Source of the DNA: Amia ocellicauda
Taxonomy: Eukaryota > Chordata > Actinopteri > Amiiformes > Amiidae
NCBI RefSeq assembly: GCF_036373705.1
Contig: NC_089864.1
Coordinates: forward strand, 15,362,501 to 15,426,500
DNA length: 64,000 bases
Direction of reading: 5' to 3'
Shown: piece by piece, positions 11,289 through 21,237 of the stretch
Layout: each line of letters opens with the position of its first letter
Position numbering within the stretch: the first letter of the stretch is position 1
The notes under the pieces: generated by a model
Told to the model about the DNA's origin: nothing
Database searches by the model: none
The model's input: the letters and a program-made list of their open reading frames with translations, nothing else
Program-made: the position numbers and the translations under genes

Positions 11289-14200
11289 AAATACATGGAT
11301 CAGATTCGTTTAGCTCTGGAATTGTAATTTGTGGGAGTTCAGTTTTGATTGGACTAGCAGATGTCTTGTGAAGCGCATATCAAGAGTTTTCATTCCGATA
11401 CCTATTGAAGATGGAAGCCAACCTAGCACACAGACCATGCTTAGCAAGTTTCCATCTTGCTTAGGGCTTATGTTGTTCCTGCTCCCCTTTCTGTAGTTCA
11501 AAGTCCCAGCCGCTGACAAGCCGGGAGAGACGGTGCCTTTCCGCACTCTGCTTTTGAACCACTGCCAGCAGGAGTTTGAGACGGAGGAGGATGGAGACGA
11601 GGTCTTCGAGAAGAAGCAGAAGTTGCTAGATGCATCCTTGGTGGTAAGAACATTTGAACTTATTTTTTAGGGCTGCCTCGATTAATCAATTAATTGGGTC
11701 TATGAATCAACTAATGAATTGACAATCAATGTTTTTTCTATTTAATCGAGCAGATTTATAAAACAAAAGTCATAATAGTGACTTTTGATTATATGGTTAA
11801 CACTAGAATCGCAGAGATTTTGAACTACCTACAAGAGGTGATAGCCCTTTTAATGCTGTGGTATAATGAAAGGCAAACGATCGTATAAAACTAGCAGAAA
11901 TTGAGTAGTATTTAAATGTAAATATGAACATAAAACTTTCAAATGATTGGTATAAATGACATCAAAGCACTTTGTTTTCTAAACGCATACACTGCACAAT
12001 CAAAACTAATGAAACAAGTGTTTAATCACTCTGAGTACACCTGTAATGCTACACAATGCGTGTGTTTTTCAAGCACATGAAAGACTGTAGACTGTAGGTG
12101 AGCTAGAGATCGGGATTTGAACTCGATTTGCGATTATGCAGCTAAAATGCTACTTAGGCATATTTAATACATATATTTAGTCAAAGTAAAGAACGGGTCT
12201 GCACAGAGTATTCAGGATTCAGTAATTCACATTAAATCGGTCAAACTGAGCAGCCCTGCGCTTCTACAGTGTTAAATTATAAAGGCGAATCAGGCAAGAT
12301 ATCACATCACGAGAGGTATGGTACAGCATCCCCGCACAAACTACAGGGTTACAGCCGCTAAAAACTACAGTCCAGCTTTGGATTCAAACTGGATTCGTAA
12401 GGAAACACTGAAGACAAAGGAAAGGTTTTCTGTTTAATTTGCATGCAATGCTTTTCTTATAAGGGCAGTGTGATTTTACAGTATCATTTGTGAGAAAAAC
12501 ACCAGTTTGCTGTAGTGATTTTATTTTAGTTTGCTGATTATAATGATTTAGTTTTTTGTTTTTTTTAAATATTCATTTAAACATTTTTTATCCATTCCCA
12601 TTCAGCGTTGTTATACTGTTATATCAATGCCTAGTATTTATTAAAGTATAACTGTGTGGCACAACCACTTAAAGAGTGTTACACTTATTTTAATAAGTGC
12701 CTGATTAATCTGCTGATTAATCAACTAATTAACTGATAACCAATCAAATATTTGAATCGACTGACAGCCCAAGTATTTATTTTAAATATAAACAGGGTTC
12801 ATACGCTAGTCTGGATGTCTGGAAAAAGTCTGGAAAATGCAAAACTGATTTCCAGGGCTTGCAAATGCTTGAAAAATCATGCCTCTATTATGATAGTAAG
12901 TAATTAAGTGCCGTGTGTGCGCAGGGCGAGGAGCGGCAGCGTCTATGTGACGAGCTGCAGGAGGCCAAGTGCAAGGCCCAGCGGCGCTCGCTAGGCAACA
13001 TCAGGTTCATTGGGGAGCTGTTCAAGGTGAAGATGCTGGTGAAGAAAACCATGCACAATTGCATCGTCAAGCTGTTGAAGAACCACGAAGAGTCCCTGGA
13101 GTGCCTGTGCCGACTGCTCTCCACTATCGGCAAAGACCTGGACTTGGAGACCGCCAAGGTAAGGCAGGTCCGGCCGCCGCACCAGACTGAGCCCTGCCTA
13201 AACATCCAGCAACGTGATGGGGCCTCTAGACAGTGGTCTGAATAAGTGTTTCTGAGCATCTGCAGAAGCCTTCTTGAAGGAATGCTGCTTCACTCAGTGG
13301 TATAAAGGTATTTCTGTACCTGCTGTCTGCACTGTTTTCTAATCGTTCTGTCTGACCTTTTCACCAGCCCCGCATGGACCAGTACTTCAGCCAGATGGAG
13401 CAGATCATCAAAGAGAGGAAGACCTCTCCTCGAATCCGCTTCATGCTGCAGGACGTCTTGGACCTGAGAAGAGTAAGTCATGAGTGTTGGGAGAATAGAA
13501 AACTTCCTTGCTTTCAGCTTCCCACTCCCCCAATCCCTGCCTGCCTCTCGTTCTCTCTCTCTACAATGGTCACTGACTCTTTCTCCCCTTCCTCAGGATA
13601 ACTGGGTGCCCAGGAGGGGTGACCAGGGTCCTAAGACAATCGACCAGGTCCACAAGGAAGCAGAGCTGGAGGCGCACCGTGAGCAGATCAAGGTGCAACA
13701 GCAGCTCATGAGCAAGAAGGACAACCGACGTGGGGGCCCTGGGGGGCCGCGCCCTGCAGGTGAGGCTCAAGAGCACACAGATGAGAATTCAACCAAAACT
13801 GTCCAATCACACCACCTCATTTTCTAATGATGTCTCTGTCGGGGGGGTCCCAGTCCCCAGTCTTATATGGCTTATGTTCCATTAAATTTTTTTGGCAACG
13901 TAAACCATTGAGGTTGTGTGAGTTACTTTGGAAACCGTTTAATTACATTCTACTGGTTCAATTCAGTAATGAGCTTATCTGGGAGAAGTGTGAACATCAC
14001 TGTGAGGACTAGGTCTGTGGTTTGGAGCAGTGAGCCTCCATTCTTGGTCATCTACACTGCATGCCCTCAAAACGCTCAGGCGAGTAGTTCTATCCATGCA
14101 GCAGCACAGCCTGTTCCTTCAGTGGCTCCCTCCCTCTTTCACAGCTCCTGAGTCTGGATGGCGCGCTACCGGCACCCTGAAGCGCTGCTCCACCCTGCAG

Positions 14201-14419
14201 CAATCGTCCTCCGCCGCTCCTTCCTCCGTTTTCAGGAGTAGCTCTCGCCGGGATGGCGGTGAGTGTAATAACCTCTTCAAGCAGCCGGAGCGTCACGAGC
14301 GCGGCCAGCGTGAACACTCAGAGAGGAGAGGCGCCGGGGATAAGAGCAGCCTGGACAGGATTGACTTGAAGAAGCCAAAGTCCATCATTGGGGAGTGTCT
14401 CCACCTCAATGACATGAAG
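9291..14419 (+). CDS. eIF4G1-like gene, first MIF4G copy (nine coding exons)
   Basis: Exons: 9291-9343, 9874-9985, 10290-10598, 10883-11080, 11497-11643, 12925-13158, 13368-13472, 13597-13759, 14145-14419. All have GT-AG junctions and stay in frame (532 residues). The start has a good context (AAATATGG) and an in-frame TGA at 9279-9281. eIF4G1 is the scaffold of the cap-binding complex; its MIF4G HEAT domain binds eIF4A and eIF3/RNA. Here residues about 159-386 form MIF4G ([55 protein letters not shown]). [15 protein letters not shown] follows, and the last exon ends with [13 protein letters not shown], the start of the MA3 region. There is no long N-terminus. At the eIF4E-binding site (YxxxxL plus hydrophobic) the sequence is NERQFLL, so the tyrosine is replaced by Asn. 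MA3 and W2 exons do not follow; instead the tandem second copy begins 510 bp later in the same phase. Confidence 0.85.
11140..11290 (+). repeat. SINE/LINE-like 3' tail with (AAT)n in intron of copy 1
   Basis: The stretch TATTATGCCTTGAACTGCTC, then GACAAGGGTGTCTGCTAGGA, then an AAT ladder (about 11,259-11,287), matches in reverse complement the LINE 3' end at 58,620-58,740. The same insertion is present at the equivalent place in copy 2 (15,640-15,805), so it predates the duplication. Confidence 0.75.
11668..12772. mobile_element. Non-autonomous hAT-like element (about 1.1 kb) in intron of copy 1
   Basis: The left end reads TAGGGCTGCCTCGATTAATC. The right end, in reverse complement, reads TTGGGCTGTCAGTCGATTCA, so the termini are inverted. 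The flanking 8-mers TTATTTTT and GTATTTAT match at 6 of 8 positions, as expected for an old hAT target-site duplication. The homologous intron of copy 2 (about 16,147-16,306) lacks the element and reads straight through TTTTATTTTTAAATATAATC, which is an empty site. I see no transposase inside. Confidence 0.8.
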
Positions 14420-14929
14420 GTAAGGGGATGATCCACTGCTGCACACAATAGGGGGCTCAGAGCCCATCACTTCAGAGTGCTGTTATCAAAGGTTTAACGT
14501 TTACTTACTTGTTCAGTGGATCTTGCTTCTGCTGAACACTTTCGTCAAAAATATACAGCAGCAGAGCTGAGGAAAAGTCAATGAATGTGCCTGCAATATT
14601 TTCACGTCACAAATGTAACATCAATAGAATCAATACTAGCAGTGTGAAGCTGGGTAAAAGGCTTGGCGCATTTTAGAAATATCACTTCCAGACACCAACC
14701 ACTTTAATTAAAAGGAGAATCTTCACAATAAGTCTATTTTTAGATAATGGTGCAGTTTGCATTGGAAGCGGTCTCAGCTGAGCGCTGTTTTATCTGTTGA
14801 GCATTGGAATACAGCTCCAGCAGGCGAATCGGGGATTGTGCGCAATGAGAATCTATTCACCACACGGCCCTCGCAGCGGAAGACACGTGCCCCTTGCCCT
14901 GACTAGCGACTGACTTTTTGTCCCCCCAG

Positions 14930-15742
14930 CCCTCAGCAGTGGCTCCCCAGCGCTCCCAGCAGGGAGAGAGGAGGGAGCAGCGCAAGGTCATCACCCTGTC
15001 ATTCTCACATGAGGTTCAGCTCAACAAGGCCGAGAAGGCCTGGAAGCCTACAATTAAGCAGGCTCCAACTGTGGGTGATGACCCCGAGGTCATTAAGACC
15101 CAGGTATGTAGGAGCAGAGGACACGGTTCTTGTTTAGCGGGTGGGAATAATAATTTGCTAGTCTAGTAAAGGGGATTGTGGGTAAACTTGGAGCCCCAGT
15201 GATGGTCTGTTGTTTGTGCCATGGTGTCTGGCCCACTGACCTCTACTGATGGAGAAGAGGAAGTGAGGGGCTGAGTACGCTCACATGCACCCACCTCTCC
15301 AGAACAAATAAGAACACGGACTTGGCCGAGGTTTGCAGAACTAACCCTTTTTCCTTCCTTCCCTCCTCCCCCCTTTCCCTTCAACAGGAGCTGTTCCGCA
15401 GGGTGAACGGTATCCTGAACAAGCTGACCCCACAGATGTTCCAGCCTTTGTTGCGTCAAGTGAACGAGCTGACCATCGACACGGAGCAGCGACTCCAGGG
15501 TGTCATGGAGCTCATCTTTGAGAAGGCCATCTCCGAACCCAACTTCTCCGCCACATACGCCAATATGTGCCAGTGCCTTCTGAGGGTGAGAGAAGGAGGG
15601 TGATGGGGAGAGTGAAGTAACAGAGGGAGAGAGGGGATGGTAGAGGGTTGTGAAGATGCTATTTGTGTAAATTTGAATTTGTAAAATGTATTATGCCTTG
15701 AACTGCTCTGTATTATTAGACAAGGGTTTCTGCTAGGAGATA

Positions 15743-15804
<62 letters not shown>

Positions 15805-17237
15805 ATGGATGAGATTAGTTTAGCTCTGGAATTGTAATTTGTGGGAGTTCAGTTTTGAGTGGACTAGCAGATGCCTGTCTTGTGTAGCACATATCAAGAG
15901 TTTTCACTCCGATACCTATTTAAGATGGAAGCCAACCAGACCATGCTTAGGAAGTTTCCATTTTGCTTAGGGTTTATGTTGTTTCTGCTCCCCTTTCTGT
16001 AGTTCAAAGTCCCGACCAATGACCAGCCGGGAGAGATGGTGACTTTCCGCACTCTGCTTTTGAACCGTTGCCTGAAGGAGTTTGAGATGGAGGAGGATGG
16101 AGACGAGGTCTTCAAGAAGAAACAGAAGATGCTGGATGCATCCTTGGTAAAAAATGTTGAATGACTTTTATTTTTAAATATAATCAGGGTTTGTACGCTA
16201 GTGTGATAGTCTGGAAAATGCGAAACTGATTTCCAGTTCTTGGAATGCTTGAAAAATCATACCTCCATTATGATAGTATGTAAATGAGTGCTGTCTGTTT
16301 GCGCAGGGCGAGGAGCGGCAGCGTCTACGTGACGAGCTGCAGGATGCCAAGCACAAGGCTCAGTGGCGCTCGCTAGGCTACATAAAGTTCTTTGGGGAGC
16401 TGTTCAAGGTGAAGATGCTGACAGAGGCCATGATGCACGCCTGCATCTTCAAGCTGTTGAAGAACCACGAAGAGTCCCTGGAGTGCCTGTGCCGACTCCT
16501 CTCCACTATCGGCAAAGACCTGGACCTCCAGACAGCCAAGGTAAGGCAGGTCCGGCCACCGTGCCAGACTGAGCCCTGGCTAAACATCCAGCATCGTGAT
16601 GGGGCTTACAGACAGTAGTGTGAATAAGTGTTTCTGAGCATCTGCAGAAGCCTTCTTGAAGGAATGCTACTTCACTCGGTGGTATAAAGTTACTTCCGTA
16701 CCTGCTGTCTGCACTGTTTTCTAATCGTTCTGTCTGACCTTTTCACCAGCCCCGCATGGACCAGTACTTCAGCCAGATGGAGCAGATCATCAAAGAGAGG
16801 AAGACCTCCCCTCGAATCCGCTTCATGCTGCAGGACATCTTAGACCTGAGAAGAGTAAGTCATGAGTGTTGGGAGAATAGAAACCTTCCTTGTTTTCAGC
16901 TTCCCACTCCCCCAATCCCTGTCTGCCTCTCGTTCTCTCTCTACAATGGTCACTGACTCTTTCTCCCCTTCCACAGGATAACTGGGTGCCCAGGAGGGGT
17001 GACCAGGGTCCTAAGACAATTGACCAGGTCCACAAGGAAGCAGAGCTGGAGGCGCACCGTGAGCAGATCAAGGTGCAGCAGCAGCTCATGAGCAAGAAGG
17101 ACAACCGGCGTGATGCGAACTTCAGTGAAAGTGTCCTGTCACGCGTTGGTCGGGCCAGAGCAGAGCAGGCCAGGAAGAGAGGGACTTTTGCGAAAGCACT
17201 AGAAATAGAAGCACCAGTCCTTCTCTGGCGAAGATGA
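14930..17237 (+). CDS. eIF4G1-like second MIF4G copy (six exons), probably spliced to the first
   Basis: Exons: 14930-15103, 15388-15585, 16003-16146, 16307-16540, 16750-16854, 16977-17237 (371 residues plus TGA). The first exon begins at a TTTTTGTCCCCCCAG acceptor with a CTGAC branch-like motif. It is in the same phase as the donor at 14,420, and no in-frame ATG lies just upstream (an in-frame TGA is at 14,900), so splicing from copy 1 is the simplest model. Residues about 59-285 of this part form a second MIF4G domain ([42 protein letters not shown]). Some residues that are conserved in eIF4G1 and in copy 1 are altered, for example RRSLGNI to QWRSLGYI. After [15 protein letters not shown] the protein leaves the duplicated sequence and ends in a unique basic tail of about 42 residues. 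An AATAAA lies at 17,291. Alternative: an unprocessed pseudogene, although every frame and splice site is intact. Confidence 0.8.
15640..15805 (+). repeat. SINE/LINE-like 3' tail with long (AAT)n in intron of copy 2
   Basis: This is the counterpart of 11,140-11,290. The AAT ladder is about 62 bp here (15,742-15,803) against about 29 bp in copy 1, and a roughly 20-bp piece before it is missing. The difference shows the microsatellite has expanded or contracted since duplication. Confidence 0.8.
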
Positions 17238-17290
17238 AAGCATCAAGATATGATCATTAAATTTCTTTCCCTTCTCTGTTTAATCTACAA

Positions 17291-17296
17291 AATAAA
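17291..17296 (+). promoter_or_regulatory. Polyadenylation signal AATAAA
   Basis: AATAAA lies 54 bp after the TGA of the second MIF4G copy, in an AT-rich 3' UTR. No comparable signal was sought between the two copies. Its place fits a single transcript ending here. Confidence 0.6.
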
Positions 17297-17749
17297 ATGA
17301 TAATGTTCTTCTGTTCAAACTAAGACTCTTGATCAGTGTGTATGTGGTGTCATATATTAGAGCACGATCAGTACAGCCTGGGGAACAGTATGGATATCTA
17401 TATCTATATTATATTGAATGGAGGTGCACTGTAGATCAGAGATGTAGACTCGGATGGTTTCACCGACCTTGGTTAGCACTAGTCTCGGAGTTCTCTACCT
17501 CCTATAAAATCTAATAGAGACTAGTACTAAACTGTGTTTGTGAAGCCGCCGCTAAGACATTGTGAGCAGAAGTTCAATAGTTGTACAGTGCAACAGGAAC
17601 AGTGCAACGAATTTGAAAAAGGACGTTTTAAGACCAATTAAAAGTATCTGATGAATATAAGCAGTTCAGTGTGTTAAATACCTTTTAAATAATCGTAGCT
17701 TCAAAGCAGCATCATAGCTTTTTTCTGGAAGGATTTATGAGAGGATTTT

Positions 17750-18300
17750 GCATTTGACCTGACAGGAAGGTCAAAGGTCATCAGAAAGGGCATTTTCAGG
17801 TATATCATACATGGGTTCCTATATGTGTCCCTGTTTAAGGATGGGCCTAACTGCACTATGAAAGAAGTTATGAGTTAGTTCTCACTTTGACCTTAAGTAA
17901 ATGTCAAAGGTCACAGTGGAGGACATTTTTGAACAGACTCATATGAGTTCCTATGTGAGTTCTGTAGCAATCATCAGCCTATCTACACTCTAGGGCAATA
18001 TCAACAATTGTAAACATTGATTGACATTGAAGGTGAGGTCAGAGGTCAAGATTAAGGGTGCAGTAAGCTTTGATTTTTAATCTGAAAGCAGTTATAAGGC
18101 AAAATAACATATACTTGGTCTTTGAACCCTAAAGGAAGGGTCAAAGTTCAAACATTTTTCACAAGAACATATTTGGCACTTTATGACATGATGTATGATG
18201 ACTGATGACTTTTGAAAGCTGTAAGCCAAAAATCCCCCTAAACATCACCTTTGACCTGAAAGGAAAGGTCAGAGGTCAAGTTGAAGGTCATGCTTGGAAA
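17750..18300 (+). repeat. Diverged tandem repeat (about 130-bp period) with five DR1-type AGGTCA pairs
   Basis: AGGTCA direct repeats with one spacer base occur at 17,768-17,780 (perfect), 17,901-17,913 (first half ATGTCA), 18,036-18,048 (perfect, spacer G), 18,138-18,150 (GGGTCA A AGTTCA) and 18,266-18,278 (perfect, spacer G). An extra half site lies at 18,285. Spacings are 133, 135, 102 and 128 bp. TTTGACCT in the opposite sense precedes several. The spacers share weaker similarity (GTTCCTATATG / GTTCCTATGTG). DR1 is the site bound by RXR heterodimers, HNF4 and COUP-TF. Function here is unknown. Confidence 0.7.
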
Positions 18301-18800
18301 GAGCCCATCTGGTTTCCTATACATGTTCTATAGTGACAAACATTGTATCTGCCACCTGTAAAGTGTCATAATCTGTCAAATGTCAAAAAAATGTTTTGGC
18401 AATATCCCATGATCCTTAGCTCCTATAGGATACAAGATACACACTTTTCTATCTATGTTCCATAGTAATATTACTCTGAAATGCATGCTGGAAGGAGAAA
18501 TGAGAATAGGAGTAAAGAATGAATAGGACAAACTCCTATTTGTTATGTAACTGTTTTTCTACGGTATTGTTAAGTTGGGGGGTGTTTTGTGTGTTGTGCT
18601 GGCAATCCTCTCAGATTAATACATTAAACAGGTGTTATGATGAATCCTGCACCCCTTGCATCCCCTAGCAATCACCCTGATTTCGCACTTGCGCAGACTG
18701 CTCTAGATTGATTTGGTGCATGCGCACAAGCGGGATATCGTGAAAAGTGCAAACACTCAGAAACCGGTCCCTGATGTCGACGCTTTGATTATTGCCCGAG

Positions 18801-18836
18801 ATGTCCGGCGCCAGGAAGCAGCGAGCAACAGAAAGT
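18801..18836 (+). other. Candidate orphan first exon
   Basis: ATGTCCGGCGCC opens a 12-codon frame (MSGARKQRATES) that ends at GTGAGT. The surroundings are richer in CpG than the flanking DNA. This looks like a first coding exon with a donor, but no downstream exon can be matched to it. It may equally be a transposon leader exon or chance. Confidence 0.2.
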
Positions 18837-18954
18837 GTGAGTATTAGGTTACATTTCTGTGGCACTGGCAGCAAGAGGCAACCAAGACTACGCCACTCCC
18901 TGTTCACTTTAAAGTGAGGGGGGGAGGGACTCACTAAACCCCTCTCACTCTCCC

Positions 18955-19075
18955 CATTTATTATTAATTGAAAATAATTCAGAGGCTCCGGACTCAGCGG
19001 GAATCAAACCTGGGTTTGCCACAGTGCTGCGCCCTTACCACATCACTCCAGACCCCGGCCTTAGAGAGGCCTCAG
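18955..19075 (-). repeat. Possible tRNA-derived SINE fragment
   Basis: In reverse complement the stretch reads TGTGGTAAGGGCGCAGCACT, then AACCCAGGTTTGATTCCCGC. This resembles a tRNA-like head with a B-box-like GGTTTGATTCC and a weak A box. It does not fold as a full tRNA by eye. Confidence 0.35.
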
Positions 19076-19129
19076 GATCGCTACACTAATATAATGTACA
19101 ATTCGTGCACCAGGAAAAGTGATTTGCCA

Positions 19130-19250
19130 TATACTTCGTTTTAATTTGCTTCTGTCCATAATTCCACATTGCAAACTGTCTTCGTTTATGTGTTAATTTC
19201 TTTCAATTCGCCTCAGCCTACCCTCTAATGATCTGCATTAGTGAATACAA
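19130..19250 (-). repeat. Dispersed repeat, inverted copy of 6235-6350
   Basis: The reverse complement shares ATTCACTAATGCAGATCAT, GGGTAGGCTGAGGC and AATTAACACAT with 6235-6350. It ends about 25 bp before the start codon of the fossil integrase frame at 19,275. Confidence 0.6.
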
Positions 19251-19274
19251 TCTGTTGAATGAGAACTTAGAGCC

Positions 19275-20566
19275 ATGTCCTTGGAACTATACAGAGAGGT
19301 GATTTGTGACATGATTTTAAAACACAAAATGCACATGGACATTGCAGAGCACCTGTCTCAACTTGGTGTCTTAATTAAGTCTTAATATCTTAATATATAT
19401 GTCTTAATATTGGCCTAGGTGTTTTGTGGTCTTGTGGTCTTATCTCAACAAAGCTGTATTTATCAGCCCCTATTCTAGGATTGAGTTATTGTCATTTGCC
19501 GGTGAGACGGGTGGGACATGTCCCCACCACTTTTTTAAGCGGAAAGCATGGACAGAAGATGGCTTAGCAACATACACTGCCAGCCTCGTTCGGAAGTCAA
19601 GCGGTCTATTGGCTGGTTTAAAAAGATCAGATGATACTGTACATTGCACATCTTGTTTTGATCACCATGACCGATAAATGCGGTAGTATTCAAAGACCTG
19701 CTTCTGTCTCAGCTTAAAAAAGCCTGCTTGAACCAGCGCAGATAAGAACTGATATATAGGCCTATGGGCTATTGTATATTGTGTTTCATTGAAATTCTTC
19801 CATCACTCTAGGCAGGACCAGCCTACGGTGGTAAGCTGATGCCATGAAATGCGAAGCAATGTAAGCCATTTTTTGTATTATTATTATTATAATGAATTCT
19901 TATTAATTCTTATTATATCCATCAAAACTGCATTGAATTGCCCCAGGGGATTGTTATTTAAATATTATGATTAATACACACACCACTAAATTACTGCTAC
20001 CGCAATATTTGCTATAGCAACCTCTACAGTTGGCATTACCTCTGCTACTTCTACTATTAACAATTATTGGACATATAATTCAAACATGACATTGTAATTC
20101 TTGCAGTGTTGTCATAGGGTGTGCGGAATCTTAATCCTATACCCTACCGTGCTGCTTACACAGGACACAAAATCCATTTAGATCAAAACGCAAAGTAGTG
20201 CATGTTTGGAATTACATGTCCTAGCAATTGATGGCTATAGCAGCAAGATCATGGCTTATGCCTGTATGCCACTAAATAATAACCTCACTATTTTTGAAGA
20301 AGTGTACAGGTTTGTATTTCAAAAGACTTTCTGGCTTGAACATATATTACATTAATACATTGCATATAGAAGAGTCAATGTTGAGTACTGCAATTCCCAT
20401 TTTGAACACATCAAAGCCTGCTGTAATCAACAATGGAATGTGGGAACAAATAAGAGTAGACCACGGCAAAGAGTTTATTCAAGAGATCCTTGCTGACCAC
20501 AGAGTGAATACAGAAACACCACCTTACCTATTACTTTTACCTATAATTGTAAAAGAAGTACTATAG
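19275..20566 (+). pseudogene. Fossil integrase-core (rve-type DDE) transposon protein
   Basis: From 19,275 the plus strand encodes MSLELYREVICDMILKHKM and AEHLSQLGV. This resembles the helix-turn-helix N-terminus of uncharacterised fish integrase proteins. From about 20,145, with frame changes, come AYTGHKIHLDQNAK, LAIDGYSSKIMAYACMP (one expected catalytic Asp) and then NNGMWEQIRVDHGKEF (the second Asp, with a Glu just after). The central part between about 19,390 and 20,140 is unrecognisable and may be replaced by other sequence. Stops and frameshifts make it a dead copy. Family naming (Ginger-like or an unnamed integrase-type DNA transposon) is uncertain. Confidence 0.55.
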
Positions 20567-20569
20567 CTA

Positions 20570-21028
20570 TAGATTGCAATAGATTAAATATCAAATTAAT
20601 TATTTTGTTTTAATTTGTCTTGTTTCACCTGCATTTGTGAAAAGTGCTGGTAATCCTCACAAAAATAAAATTACAAGTTTTTTTGTTTTTTTTAACAAAC
20701 AAACAAAAACACCTATAAATCATCAGAAAGATATCACTGGTTGTATCCATCTATCTTCAGACCAAAATACAGTTTTAATGTATACATATACTTATGTTTG
20801 TTACCTATTTTAGTTGATTTTATTCTATAATTAGATGGCACATTTTTATTGAAAACATCTTACATTTTTAAAAGTGTTGGCTTACAATGAAATCACAACA
20901 GTAGTACATATACTTGAGTATTTAGATTTTCTGCTGCTTGTGCTGATCTACATTAAAGATAAATATTTTACTTGTTACTCCCCAACATTGTCCTTCTGTT
21001 ACTGAATGATATTTAGTCCACTGTGATA
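20570..21028. other. AT-rich spacer, no gene recognised
   Basis: No feature was recognised between the fossil integrase and the Tc1 element. Confidence 0.4.
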
Positions 21029-21237
21029 TACAGTGGGGGAAAAAAGTATTTGATCCCCTGCTGATTTTGTACGTTTGCCCACTGACAAAGAAATGATCAG
21101 TCTATAATTGTAATGGTAGGTGTATTTTAACAGTGAGAGACAGAATAACAACAAACAAATCCAGAAAAATGCATTTCAAAAAAGTTATAAATTGATTTGC
21201 ATGTTAATGAGTGAAATAAGTATTTGACCCCTTCGAC

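Noticed and set aside
12888-13259. Minus-strand open frame of 123 residues
   Set aside because: Antisense shadow of the MIF4G exon 12,925-13,158.
15456-15806. Long minus-strand frame with poly-Tyr start
   Set aside because: It is the AAT ladder read in reverse plus the antisense of an eIF4G1-like exon.
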